Shown here: positions 27,610 through 36,362 of the stretch, one piece after another
How positions within the stretch are numbered: the stretch's first letter is position 1
Layout of the letters: each line of letters opens with the position of its first letter
Assembly: GCF_009911265.1 (NCBI RefSeq)
Contig: NZ_QXXA01000007.1
Coordinates: 162,653-226,652 of the forward strand
Direction of reading: 5' to 3'
Length of the DNA stretch: 64,000 nt
Source of the DNA: Senegalia massiliensis
Lineage (GTDB): Bacteria > Bacillota > Clostridia > Tissierellales > SIT17
Translations under genes and position numbers: made by a program
The notes under the pieces: model-generated
The model's input: only the letters and a program-made list of their open reading frames with translations
What the model was told of the DNA's origin: nothing
Database searches by the model: none

Positions 27610-28905
27610 TTATTTAAATTCATTAAAGTCTATCAACTTATTTAATGTTTTAAAAAAATCTGGATAAGATGTTTCTATAGAATTTATATCATCGATATTA
27701 CTTGTACCTTTTGCTTTAAAAGCTGCTATTATCATACTCATAACTATTCTATGATCACCATAACTCTTCAAACTAGCAGCCAAAATTTTATTACTTCCAT
27801 TTATAATCATTCCATCATCCGTTTCTTCTATATTTATTCCCATAGAAGATAAGTTCTGTACTGTAGAAAAAATCCTATTACTTTCTTTTACTTTTAATTC
27901 ACTAGCATTTTTTATTACTGTTTTTCCTTCTGCGCAAGATGCAGCCACAGCAATAATAGGTATTTCATCTATCAATCTAGGTATAACTTCTCCTTTTATT
28001 TCTACGCCATTAAGTCTAGAATATTTTACTTCCATATCTACTATTTCTTCATTATTCTTATTTCTACAATTAAAAATTTTTATATTTGCTCCCATAGTAT
28101 TTAATACATCAATTATACCTCTTCTTGTAATATTATATCCTACATTTCTTATTGTAATATGTGAATCTTTTAAAATTAAAGCACCAACAATAAAAAAAGA
28201 TATAGAAGATATATCACCAGGGACAATTACTTCCTTTGCTAAAGGTTTAATTTTTGGATTTATAATTATAGTGTTATTCTTTTGTACTATGTCTACTCCA
28301 AAATACTTCATCATTCTTTCTGTATGATCTCTAGATTTATAAGGTTCTATTATTTTTGTTATTCCTTTAGCATATAGTGATAAAAACATAATTGAAGACT
28401 TTACTTGAGCACTTGCTATGTTTTGTTTATATTTAATTCCATTTAGCTTATTAGATGATAGTATCTTTAAAGGAGGATAATTACCATCCTTTGACTTTAT
28501 ATTAGCTCCCATCATAGATAATGGCTCTATAATTCTTTTCATAGGTCTTCTATTTATAGAACTATCACCCAAAATTTCTGTAGAAAATTTTTGCCCTGAA
28601 AGTATTCCTGAAACCAACCTTATAGTTGTCCCAGAATTCCCTACATACAATTTCTTAGCAGATTTCTTCAAGCCATTTAAGCCTACCCCTTTAACTTTAA
28701 TAATTTTATTATCAATTTTTATATTTACTCCCATATCTTCAAAGATATTAATAGTATTAATACAATCCTCTGAAAATAAAAAATTATGAATTATAGTTTC
28801 TCCTTCAGAAATAGCTCCTAACATTATAGCCCTATGAGAGATTGATTTATCTCCTGGTGCTATTATTTCACCCTTTAATGTTATATTGCCACCTCGTATA
28901 TTCAC
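27610..28905 (-). CDS. aroA: 3-phosphoshikimate 1-carboxyvinyltransferase (EPSP synthase)
   Basis: 431 residues, normal length. It joins shikimate-3-phosphate and PEP in the shikimate pathway. Seen: GDKSISHRAIMLG, GNSGTTIRLVSG, SSINRRPMKRI, DEIPIIAVAA and the terminal YGDHRIVMS. The GTG start follows the aroB stop directly, with GGAGGTGAT inside the end of aroB, so the two are translationally coupled. It is last of aroC-aroB-aroA. Confidence 0.96.
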   Translation of the reverse strand: MNIRGGNITLKGEIIAPGDKSISHRAIMLGAISEGETIIHNFLFSEDCINTINIFEDMGVNIKIDNKIIKVKGVGLNGLKKSAKKLYVGNSGTTIRLVSGILSGQKFSTEILGDSSINRRPMKRIIEPLSMMGANIKSKDGNYPPLKILSSNKLNGIKYKQNIASAQVKSSIMFLSLYAKGITKIIEPYKSRDHTERMMKYFGVDIVQKNNTIIINPKIKPLAKEVIVPGDISSISFFIVGALILKDSHITIRNVGYNITRRGIIDVLNTMGANIKIFNCRNKNNEEIVDMEVKYSRLNGVEIKGEVIPRLIDEIPIIAVAASCAEGKTVIKNASELKVKESNRIFSTVQNLSSMGINIEETDDGMIINGSNKILAASLKSYGDHRIVMSMIIAAFKAKGTSNIDDINSIETSYPDFFKTLNKLIDFNEFK

Positions 28906-29976
28906 TTAGATATCACCTCCTAAAGATTTCTTAATCAATCCTTCATTAATTTTATCCTCATATATTTTCACTTTACCATAACTAATAGGTAAGATGAATA
29001 CTATATTTTCATTCATATTCTTTTTATCTAATTTTATATTTTCCATTATTACTTCTTTTTCTTGTTGAGTAAATATATTATCTTGAGTTATTTTCTTTAC
29101 TAATTGTTTTATTTCTTTATAATATTCTATTGATATAAGTCCTAACTCTTTAGATATATAAGCTTCTGATAACATTCCTAAAGCTACAGCTTCACCATGT
29201 TTAAACCTTTTAAAATTATCAAGTGATTCTATTCCATGACCTATTGTATGACCAAAATTTAATATTTTTCTTTTTCCTTTTTCAAAGGTATCTACTTTTA
29301 CAATATCCTTTTTTATTTCTAATGATCTCTTTATTAATAATTTAATTAGTTTAGAATCCATCTCACTAATGTCATTTATGTTATGTATAAGATTTAATAA
29401 CTTATAATCTGATATAATTCCATATTTTATAATTTCAGCTAATCCAGATTTAGTATCTCTTTCACTTAAGGTTTTTAAAGTATCTATATCAATTATAACT
29501 TTCTTAGGTTGATAAAAACTCCCTATTATGTTTTTTATATTGTTAAAATTAACTCCTACCTTTCCTCCAATACTACTGTCTACTTGTGATAACAATGTAG
29601 TTGGTATCTGTATTAAGTTTATACCACGCATGTAAGTTGCTGCTACAAACCCTGCAATATCTCCTACAACTCCACCTCCAAAGCTTATTATTAATGATTG
29701 TCTATCAAATTTTTCTCTCAATAATTTATTATATATCCTTCCTGCCATTTCTAAAGATTTACTATTCTCGCCAGCTGGAATTATATAATAATATATTTTA
29801 AAGTTTTTTAAAGATTTCAATATACTATCTAAATAAATTTTACTTACATTGCTATCCGTAATAATGAGTATTTTTTTATCATTATATTCCTTTATATAAG
29901 CATTTAAAGTTTTATAAATATTATTTCCTATATAAATATTATATTTATATAGTTGAGAATCTACTTTTATTTTCAA
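28906..29976 (-). CDS. aroB: 3-dehydroquinate synthase AroB
   Basis: 356 residues. It cyclises DAHP to 3-dehydroquinate with NAD and a divalent metal. Motifs: NAD loop GGGVVGDIAGFVAATYMRG, PTTLLSQVDSSIGGKVGVN, metal ligands in NFGHTIGHG and HGEAVALGM. Length is normal. The middle gene of a tight three-gene operon; aroC ends 17 bases upstream. Confidence 0.96.
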   Translation of the reverse strand: MKIKVDSQLYKYNIYIGNNIYKTLNAYIKEYNDKKILIITDSNVSKIYLDSILKSLKNFKIYYYIIPAGENSKSLEMAGRIYNKLLREKFDRQSLIISFGGGVVGDIAGFVAATYMRGINLIQIPTTLLSQVDSSIGGKVGVNFNNIKNIIGSFYQPKKVIIDIDTLKTLSERDTKSGLAEIIKYGIISDYKLLNLIHNINDISEMDSKLIKLLIKRSLEIKKDIVKVDTFEKGKRKILNFGHTIGHGIESLDNFKRFKHGEAVALGMLSEAYISKELGLISIEYYKEIKQLVKKITQDNIFTQQEKEVIMENIKLDKKNMNENIVFILPISYGKVKIYEDKINEGLIKKSLGGDI

Positions 29977-29992
29977 TATGATGACCTCTCTT

Positions 29993-31120
29993 TCAATTAT
30001 TTATATAATTATAATAATTGACCTTTATTTCATCTATACTATCTCCACCAAATTTAATAAATAATTCTTCTACAAGTGTCCATGCTAATATACTTTCGCC
30101 TACTATACTAGCAGAAGGAACTGCACATACATCAGCTCTTTCTTTATGTGCTGATACTTTCTCCTTAGTATCCATATCTACACTTTGTAAAGGAATTCTG
30201 AGAGATGGTATAGGTTTCATATATGCTTTAATTTCAATATTTTCCCCATTAGAAATTCCACCTTCAATTCCTCCGGCATTATTAGTTTTTCTATAATAAC
30301 TACCATTATAAAATATCTCATCATGAACATTTGAACCTACATTTTTAGAAGAATTTATGCCAGTTCCAATTTCAATTGCTTTTATTCCTTGAAGACTCAT
30401 AATTGCACCTGTTAATTTACTATCTAACTTTTTGTCCCATTGTGCATGACTTCCAAGCCCTATAGGTATATTCGTTGCTAATAATTTAAAGGAACCCCCT
30501 AAAGTATCACCAACTTCTTTAGTTTTATCAATCATTCTAATTATTTTTTCCTCTAAGCCCTTATTTAATACTCTCATTATAGAGTCATCTGATGTTTTAA
30601 TTTTATTTATATCATACTTTTGTTCATCTACTAAATTTCCGATTGAAGTAATATAACTATAAATATTTATACCAAATTGTTTAAGTATAAGTTTCGCAAC
30701 ACTTCCAATAGCTACTCTCATAGCAGTTTCTCTAGCACTAGATCTTTCTAATATATTTCTTAAATCTTTTTGATTATATTTAATACTACCTGCAAAGTCT
30801 GCATGTCCAGGTCTTGGTTTTGTTATAGATTCTTTTATGCTTTTTTCAATATGCATTTTATCTATCCAATTTTTATAATCTTTATTTTCTATAAAAAAAG
30901 TTAATGGACTACCTGTCGTAATTCCACCTCTTACTCCAGATAATATATTTATTTCATCACTTTCTATTTTCATTCTATTTCCTCTACCATAGCCTTTTTG
31001 CCGTCTTTTTAATTCCATATTTATAAAATCGATATCAATTTTTAGGTTTGAAGGTATTCCATCTATTATTCCAATTAGACCTTTTCCATGAGATTCTCCC
31101 GCCGTTAAAAATCTTAACAC
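29993..31120 (-). CDS. aroC: Chorismate synthase AroC
   Basis: 375 residues. It makes chorismate from EPSP with reduced flavin. Signatures: GESHGKGLIGIIDGIP, RRQKGYGRG, RPGHADFAGS, RSSARETAMRVA and the C-terminal ERADVCAVPSASIVGE. Start is GTG. The only space between it and folT is a 42-base stretch that holds a terminator stem, so its promoter is either very compact or it depends on partial read-through from the folT transcript. Confidence 0.96.
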   Translation of the reverse strand: MLRFLTAGESHGKGLIGIIDGIPSNLKIDIDFINMELKRRQKGYGRGNRMKIESDEINILSGVRGGITTGSPLTFFIENKDYKNWIDKMHIEKSIKESITKPRPGHADFAGSIKYNQKDLRNILERSSARETAMRVAIGSVAKLILKQFGINIYSYITSIGNLVDEQKYDINKIKTSDDSIMRVLNKGLEEKIIRMIDKTKEVGDTLGGSFKLLATNIPIGLGSHAQWDKKLDSKLTGAIMSLQGIKAIEIGTGINSSKNVGSNVHDEIFYNGSYYRKTNNAGGIEGGISNGENIEIKAYMKPIPSLRIPLQSVDMDTKEKVSAHKERADVCAVPSASIVGESILAWTLVEELFIKFGGDSIDEIKVNYYNYINN

Positions 31121-31141
31121 TTTATCACTCCTAATATATAT

Positions 31142-31165
31142 TAAAAGCTGCCAAAGGCAGCTTTA
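31142..31165 (-). terminator. Stem-loop between folT and aroC
   Basis: AAAGCTGCC-AAA-GGCAGCTTT stem at the folT stop. On the minus strand it is followed by TTAATATATA, a weak U-tract, so partial read-through into aroCBA is possible. Confidence 0.6.
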
Positions 31166-31888
31166 TTTAGCATATTTAAAATATTTTGAAATCATATATA
31201 TTATTATAGTATCTAATGGTATAGTAACTAAAGCTGTAAGTACTCTAATTGGAAATATAATAATAAACCCAAGATCATATAACATTATAAGCCATATAGT
31301 ATTAAGTATTAAAGATATTATCATAGTTCTTATAGATACTACAAATATAAGTTTGTCAAATCTATATGATGAATTTTCATTTTTATATCTTTTATTTATA
31401 GTAATTGGCAAATAGATAAATCCTACTATTGCAACAAAATATATAATTAAAAATTTATAAGATATATCATTCCCAGATTTAATATATATATAACCAGAAA
31501 GTAAAGAAAGTAAAATTACTATTAGTCCATTTACTATTGTATAATTTATGAATTTATTTTCTCTATTTCTATTTTTAAAAACATAATGATAAAATAACCC
31601 TGGTATAAATCCACTTAAGCCAGCTGATAAAGTAAATCCTGGAAAATAAGGTCCCATGGGATTGATTAATACCCCAACCAAATCTGCAGTAACTCCTGTA
31701 AGTGCTCCAACTAAAGGTCCAAATAATATACCTGCTATCATAATAGGTACTCCACCAAAACCTATTCTAAGAGCTTGTCCTCCTGCAATAGGTATAATTA
31801 TAGATAATGCTCTTGTAAGAATAATACTTATTGCAGTAAGTAAACTTGCTGATACTAAACTTTTTGTATTTATTTTTTTCTTTTCCAT
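31163..31888 (-). CDS. folT: Folate ECF transporter substrate-specificity protein FolT
   Basis: 241 residues, six or more membrane helices, ECF S-component type (NTKSLVSASLLTAISIILTR at the start, GGQALRIGFGGVPIMIAGILFGPLVGALTGVTADLVG). S-components bind the vitamin and work with a shared EcfA-EcfT module that is not in this window. The folate call comes mainly from the tetrahydrofolate riboswitch in its leader. AAAGGAGG precedes the ATG, and that site can be paired by the leader. Confidence 0.9.
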   Translation of the reverse strand: MEKKKINTKSLVSASLLTAISIILTRALSIIIPIAGGQALRIGFGGVPIMIAGILFGPLVGALTGVTADLVGVLINPMGPYFPGFTLSAGLSGFIPGLFYHYVFKNRNRENKFINYTIVNGLIVILLSLLSGYIYIKSGNDISYKFLIIYFVAIVGFIYLPITINKRYKNENSSYRFDKLIFVVSIRTMIISLILNTIWLIMLYDLGFIIIFPIRVLTALVTIPLDTIIIYMISKYFKYAK

Positions 31889-31892
31889 TAAT

Positions 31893-31946
31893 AAAACCTC
31901 CTTTTTTTAGTAATATAGAGTCCCCAAACTAAAGAAAAGAGATCTT
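31893..31946 (-). promoter_or_regulatory. RBS-sequestering helix in the folT leader
   Basis: On the RNA, AAGAUCUCUUUU (31946-31935) can pair over 12 positions, with three G-U pairs, to AAAGGAGGUUUU (31904-31893), which contains the folT ribosome binding site. A second helix pairs 32047-32035 with 31921-31910 (12 bp, one bulge) and encloses the aptamer. The two helices are interleaved and probably exclusive, which suggests translational switching. Confidence 0.6.
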
Positions 31947-31954
31947 TAATATTC

Positions 31955-32039
31955 AGCGGATGCGGCAAAATATCGCGGTTAAACCTTCGTTCAAGAGCTA
32001 CTTCCCATCTCTTAACACTTAACGCACTTTACCTACTCT
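31955..32039 (-). ncRNA. Tetrahydrofolate (THF) riboswitch upstream of folT
   Basis: Read on the minus strand the leader contains AGAGUAGG, GCGUUAAGUG, GGGAAGUAG, GAACGAA, CCGCG and GCAUCCGCU in this order, the conserved blocks of the THF (folT-leader) riboswitch class. It lies between gene 32058-33059 and folT, in folT orientation. Ligand binding is expected to lower folT expression when THF is plentiful. Confidence 0.9.
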
Positions 32040-32057
32040 GATATTACAGTACTTATT

Positions 32058-33059
32058 TTATAACATATCTTCATTTTTGTAAATGAAATCATATGAATAC
32101 TCAGGCTTTTTTTCATTACCATTATAAATATAATTAATAATTTTTCTCAATAAACATACTATTCCCAGTGAAAAAAGAATCAAAACTATAAATATATAAT
32201 AACTATAAAAATCTGTAAATTGTCCAAATATCCATATACTAAAACTACTTATCAAATATTTTTTCCACTTATTAGGCGAAAGTATATTTTTAGTATAATA
32301 TGTAACTGACTTTTTATTATTTTCTATCTTATTCAATATATAACTCTCTATCTCCTTTTTATTGGGATATAATTTTGTATCTTTAATTATTGAAATTAAC
32401 TTCTTTATATCCACTAATTCAACATTTTTATATTTTTTTAATTTTATTACTAATTTTTTTGTATCTTCATAAAAACTACTAGTAGTTATAATAATCCCTT
32501 TATTTAAATTACTTTTATTAATCTTGATAAAAAAATTTCTTAAAGTTTCTTCATTTACTCCATACTCTGAAGAATATTGTAATATATTTATTCCTATTTT
32601 CAAATTATTCTTATATACTTCTAAATAAAAATCATCATCATTTAAATTATCATTAACATAAAAACCTAATTCTGTAAATAAATCAGAAAAATATATACTG
32701 ATTTCTCCAGGTGTTTTATTTAAAATATCATTATAAATAATTTCTTCTACAATTTTTTTCGTAGTGATTTTTTTAGCATTTTTAATTTCACTTTTATTTT
32801 TTAAGTTTAAAATTGAATATATTAAAATAGAAAAGGTTAAAGAAAGAAAAGCTGAGATATAAATATTATTCCACTTATAAATGAATACAACATATGAAAT
32901 TATAAAAATTATAATAGATATAAATAATCTATCAATCATTCTTGCAAATAAAGTTTTTTTCTTATTAGATTTACTTATAAAAAATGAATTTAATTTATAT
33001 TGTTTGACTTTATATTTTAATTTTTTTTCTAGTTTTTTTATTGAAATTTTATTATCCAT
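32058..33059 (-). CDS. Membrane protein with a degenerate Mrr-like (PD-(D/E)XK) domain
   Basis: 333 residues. A basic N-terminus is followed by two membrane segments (about 43-62 and 66-86), a cytoplasmic domain at about 105-220, and two more membrane segments (about 272-310). The middle domain follows the Mrr restriction-endonuclease layout (LFTELGFYV, DDDFYLEVYKNNLKIGINIL, KGIIITTSSFYEDTKKLVIKL, VELVDIKKLISII), but the usual catalytic Q-x-K after the Asp strand is not seen. It is probably not a nuclease. Fold call is by eye. The folT riboswitch lies just behind it. Confidence 0.55.
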   Translation of the reverse strand: MDNKISIKKLEKKLKYKVKQYKLNSFFISKSNKKKTLFARMIDRLFISIIIFIISYVVFIYKWNNIYISAFLSLTFSILIYSILNLKNKSEIKNAKKITTKKIVEEIIYNDILNKTPGEISIYFSDLFTELGFYVNDNLNDDDFYLEVYKNNLKIGINILQYSSEYGVNEETLRNFFIKINKSNLNKGIIITTSSFYEDTKKLVIKLKKYKNVELVDIKKLISIIKDTKLYPNKKEIESYILNKIENNKKSVTYYTKNILSPNKWKKYLISSFSIWIFGQFTDFYSYYIFIVLILFSLGIVCLLRKIINYIYNGNEKKPEYSYDFIYKNEDML

Positions 33060-33101
33060 AATATCCTCCTTTTAAAAGGATTATAGACATTTTATAAAAT
33101 T

Positions 33102-33776
33102 TTAATCATTAATTACCTTATTTTTTTCTTTTAATCCAAATCCTAAAATAAAAATTAAAATAAGTTGTAATATAAAATATGTTAATATCCTTATAGAAAT
33201 ACTATAGAAAAAATTTAAAGGTAACATTTGTATAAGTATATCAGTTTTAGGATTTAGCAACCAAAGATCATTAGTAAATAATATTTCATGAAAGATAGTA
33301 AAATATTTACTAAAATCAATACTTATTAATATACCAAATATAACCATTGCTATCATAGGAATAGTAGCTGAAAATAACAAAAGTTTATATAATATATTTT
33401 TATAATATTTTATAAATATTATAAAAGTTATCAAAAATATTATAATAGAAATATCTCTTATCTTAAAGCCTATTTCAAATAAATTCTTAACATCTACCAT
33501 ATGTAGTCTTTCTCTTTCGCCAAATACAATTTCTTTTTCTTGCCCTATATTTGTTTCTATTATAAGATTTTCTCTTTTACCTTTCATATAATCTAACATT
33601 TGAATTGTAACTTTTTTTAAATCTTCTTTTTGTATATTTGTTTTTTTATATACATTATATTCTTCAAATTTTTTTTCATAAAATTTTATATCAAATGTAG
33701 CCATTTGAACATCTAAAAATAATAATGATATATTTAAAGAAATTATAAAAATAAAACCTAATATTATTTTTTTCAT
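33102..33776 (-). CDS. DUF1461 (TIGR01906) integral membrane protein
   Basis: About 224 residues with an N-terminal membrane segment, an extracellular stretch, and three or four more helices. The family core FHEILFTNDLWLLNPKTDILIQMLP is clear. Function of DUF1461 is not established in general; some Gram-positive members act in lipoprotein or envelope biology. An ATG at 33788 would place GGAG inside the frame; the ATG at 33776 is the likelier start. It follows the DedA gene with almost no gap. Confidence 0.8.
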   Translation of the reverse strand: MKKIILGFIFIISLNISLLFLDVQMATFDIKFYEKKFEEYNVYKKTNIQKEDLKKVTIQMLDYMKGKRENLIIETNIGQEKEIVFGERERLHMVDVKNLFEIGFKIRDISIIIFLITFIIFIKYYKNILYKLLLFSATIPMIAMVIFGILISIDFSKYFTIFHEILFTNDLWLLNPKTDILIQMLPLNFFYSISIRILTYFILQLILIFILGFGLKEKNKVIND

Positions 33777-33788
33777 ATTTTTCTCCAT

Positions 33789-34409
33789 TTATTTAAAAAT
33801 TCTTTTCTTTATTTGAATAACTATAAAATAAAAAATTAAAATAGGAATTATAAGAGTTAACATTTGTTTGTTATACTTTTCTATTTTTCTAAATACAAAT
33901 GTCCAATTCTCTCCTAATATTTTTCCTAAAGATATCAATACAATGTGATGCAAACTTGTTATTATTGCTATAGAAGAATAAACTATTGTTTTTTTAACTT
34001 TAAATATACCCGCTGACAATATAGTTATAGAATATATTCCAGGAATAAATTTACTTATTATTATAACAATAAAACTAAATTTTTTAAATAATTTTTTTAA
34101 TTTTAATACTTTATCTGTTTCAAAAAGTTTTCTTATTATTTTAGAATGTAATATTTTCTCTCCTTCTTTTTTCCCCAGTATATATAAAGCAATAGATGAA
34201 ATCCAAGTAGAAGTAATTGCAATAATTATTACTAATACTATATTTAAATTTGCAATTTCAGTTAAATATCCTTCTAATATTAAAACCATATCTCCAGGAT
34301 AAGGTGGAAATAGAACTTGAAGTGCTTGAGATATAAAAAAGAAAACATATGAAAAAATCACATTTTGAGAAACAATATTTTTAGAAAATTGTATAATTAA
34401 TTCTTCCAT
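33789..34409 (-). CDS. DedA family membrane protein
   Basis: 206 residues, about five hydrophobic segments, with the SNARE-associated/VTT core: FPPYPGDMVLILEGYLTE, ALYILGKKEGEKIL and the FIPGIYSITILSAGIFK amphipathic region. DedA proteins are lipid scramblase or transporter-like proteins; several recycle undecaprenyl phosphate. The pairing with a DUF1461 gene in one operon suggests a shared membrane role. GGAGG lies in front of the ATG. Confidence 0.85.
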   Translation of the reverse strand: MEELIIQFSKNIVSQNVIFSYVFFFISQALQVLFPPYPGDMVLILEGYLTEIANLNIVLVIIIAITSTWISSIALYILGKKEGEKILHSKIIRKLFETDKVLKLKKLFKKFSFIVIIISKFIPGIYSITILSAGIFKVKKTIVYSSIAIITSLHHIVLISLGKILGENWTFVFRKIEKYNKQMLTLIIPILIFYFIVIQIKKRIFK

Positions 34410-34477
34410 ATAATCTCCTCCTATTCAATCAATATAATAATTATACCCTTTATTCTATATTATAATATTGTATACAT

Positions 34478-34515
34478 AAAATAAAGTAGCAGATTTAAAT
34501 CTGCTACTTTATTTT
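34478..34515. terminator. Long palindromic terminator between the orphan gene and dedA
   Basis: A 38-base perfect palindrome (19-base arms; core GTAGCAGATTT and complement) overlapping the stop codon of the 55-residue gene. T-rich arms allow termination in either direction; here it closes the minus-strand small gene. Confidence 0.85.
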
Positions 34516-34681
34516 ACGCCATAGCTTTTTCTAACTTACTTAAATGTTGAATAGGGAAGCTTTTTAATAGTTCTTTAAATTGTTCCACAGTAAGTCCTGC
34601 AGTTGTAGTATAAATTTCTATTTTTTTATTTAAATCAGCTTTAATAAATTCTTCTTTTATTTTATTAAAATCTTTTGCCAA
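34514..34681 (-). CDS. Small orphan protein of 55 residues, TTG start
   Basis: Reads MAKDFNKIKEEFIKADLNKK, then IEIYTTTAGLTVEQFKELLK, then SFPIQHLSKLEKAMA. Start is TTG at 34681 with AAAGGAG eight bases upstream; the stop is inside a strong terminator, so the unit looks like a complete gene. It is helical, nearly neutral and has no membrane segment, zinc motif or HTH. I do not recognise it. It faces away from the selenoprotein gene; the 171-base intergenic region must hold both promoters. Confidence 0.7.
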   Translation of the reverse strand: MAKDFNKIKEEFIKADLNKKIEIYTTTAGLTVEQFKELLKSFPIQHLSKLEKAMA

Positions 34682-34852
34682 GTCTTACACTCCTTTAATT
34701 TAATATTTAATTACATATAATTTTAGTTTAAACATATACATAAAAAATATTCTAATAGACTTACAATTCTTATTTATAATTATTTGTTTAAATAAGAATT
34801 TTCTAGGTATAATAAGTTATAAGTAATATTTTATTTAATAGGAGTGATTATA

Positions 34853-35107
34853 ATGATTAACAACATAAGTATAGAATACTGCACATCTTGAGGATATTTA
34901 TCTAAGGCCGTGAGTCTTTGTGAAAACTTACTTAATATTCATACTAATGATATTAAAGCTTTATCTTTAATTCCTTCATCAGGAGGAGTATTTGAAATAA
35001 AAGTAAATGAAAAATTAATATTTTCTAAAAAAGAGTTAAATAGATTTCCTAATGAAAATGAAATAGAGGATATTATAGAGGAAGAATACATATTTGAAAA
35101 CCATTAA
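34853..35107 (+). CDS. Rdx/SelW-type selenoprotein with in-frame UGA (CxxU)
   Basis: 84 residues if UGA at 34889-34891 is read as selenocysteine (position 13). Start ATG with GGAG eight bases upstream. The sequence is IEYCTSU-GYLSKAVSLCENLL, later PSSGGVFEIKVNEKLIFSKKEL-NRFPNENEIEDIIEEE: the full Rdx (SelW/SelT/SelH) thioredoxin-like fold, with CxxU in place of CxxC. After the UGA, AAGGC (34904-34908) and GUCUU (34914-34918) form a stem with loop CGUGA, the position and G/U loop expected of a bacterial SECIS. Likely a small thiol/selenol redox protein. It overlaps the uvsE stop by three bases tail to tail. Confidence 0.85.
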
Positions 35108-36345
35108 TTTATATCATTAAAAAAATATGAATTAAGTAAGTATTTCATATTGTATTTTTGAGATAAATCAAATAAGTATTTTTCAATATCATATGAATCA
35201 AAAGAAGTGTTTTTGGATTTATTGATTAATTCCAAGAAGCTTCTTTTTTCTTTATCATTTGCTAATTTTTTAAAATAGCCCCATATGTGCATATAAGTAT
35301 TTAAAGATTCCTCTATAGATTCTTGTTTATTGAAACAATTTTCTAGCATTGTACATACATTATTCCAACTAGGATTTTCTGTATTTATATATTTACTTAT
35401 CCTTTTATAATCATTATAAGATTTTTTCATAACATTATATTTATATTTTCCCCACTCATCTCTCATTATATTTGATTTATTCTCTTTTAAATTCATTATT
35501 TTTTCTACAGATAGATTCTTATCTTTTACTTCAAGCATGATATCTATATCATAATTAAACTTATTTATATATTTAAAAAAACTAAAGGGCTCTATTGTTT
35601 GAGTATGAGAACCTGTTCTTTTATATGGAGCTTGTTGAGAATAATGGAACTTTGGTATCCCATCTTCATCTTTCCAACTATAATATATTTTTTTAAATAA
35701 TTCAAATATATTATAGTTGCCATTAATTTCATTATGTAAATTATCAAAAACTATAGGGATTTTTAATTTTTCACTAATATATATAACCTCTTCTATGGTA
35801 TAATTCTTATCATCATTTTCTATAATTAATCTCTTTTTCACACTGGTAGATAATAGATTGAAATTCTCTATAAAACGTATAATTGCTTTTCTTTTATCTC
35901 CATATACTCCGCCTATATGTAATACTATTTTATGAGTAAAGTCATCTGTAATAGCATCAAGAAATTTTGCATGATAATTTAATTCTTTTACTGATTTTAG
36001 TACTACACCTTGATTTTTAGAATTTAACACAGTATACTGCCCTGGATGCATAGAAACTCTAAAATTATTGTTGTTTATAATGTTTTTTATTCTGTTCAAT
36101 TCTGTTTTAAATTCCAATTCCCAATCTACATTATTTACATCATGAGATGCAAAGGGAATAATATCAGAGCTTATTCTATACATATTAATATTTTTCTCTT
36201 TATTATACTTTAATATTTCTTCTAAACTTTCTAAATTATATTTTATCAGCTCTTTCAAACGTTGTTGCAAAGCATTTTTTAATCTGCATGTCTTAAAATT
36301 TATACTATTTATAGATTTATTAATACAAGCATAGCCAATTTTAAT
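35104..36345 (-). CDS. uvsE: UV DNA damage endonuclease UvsE
   Basis: About 413 residues, TIM-barrel UVDE family, metal dependent, nicking 5' of UV photoproducts. Visible: KIGYACINKS start, YRISSDIIPFASH, SMHPGQYTVLN, KIVLHIGG, LIIENDD, PIVFDNLHNEIN, and the C-terminal DIMLEVKDK metal ligand. The C-terminal extension beyond the barrel is longer than in Bacillus. The GTG at 36354 is part of the GGAGGTGATT binding site; the AUU at 36345, four bases beyond that site, gives the family N-terminus, so I take AUU as the start. Confidence 0.88.
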   Translation of the reverse strand: MKIGYACINKSINSINFKTCRLKNALQQRLKELIKYNLESLEEILKYNKEKNINMYRISSDIIPFASHDVNNVDWELEFKTELNRIKNIINNNNFRVSMHPGQYTVLNSKNQGVVLKSVKELNYHAKFLDAITDDFTHKIVLHIGGVYGDKRKAIIRFIENFNLLSTSVKKRLIIENDDKNYTIEEVIYISEKLKIPIVFDNLHNEINGNYNIFELFKKIYYSWKDEDGIPKFHYSQQAPYKRTGSHTQTIEPFSFFKYINKFNYDIDIMLEVKDKNLSVEKIMNLKENKSNIMRDEWGKYKYNVMKKSYNDYKRISKYINTENPSWNNVCTMLENCFNKQESIEESLNTYMHIWGYFKKLANDKEKRSFLELINKSKNTSFDSYDIEKYLFDLSQKYNMKYLLNSYFFNDIN

Positions 36346-36362
36346 ACTAATCACCTCCAGTT

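Noticed and set aside
32058..33059. Restriction-modification system
   Set aside because: No methyltransferase nearby, and the nuclease motif is degenerate.
34910..35107. A 65-codon open frame starting at GTG
   Set aside because: No ribosome binding site at proper distance. It is the tail of the selenoprotein gene that begins at 34853.
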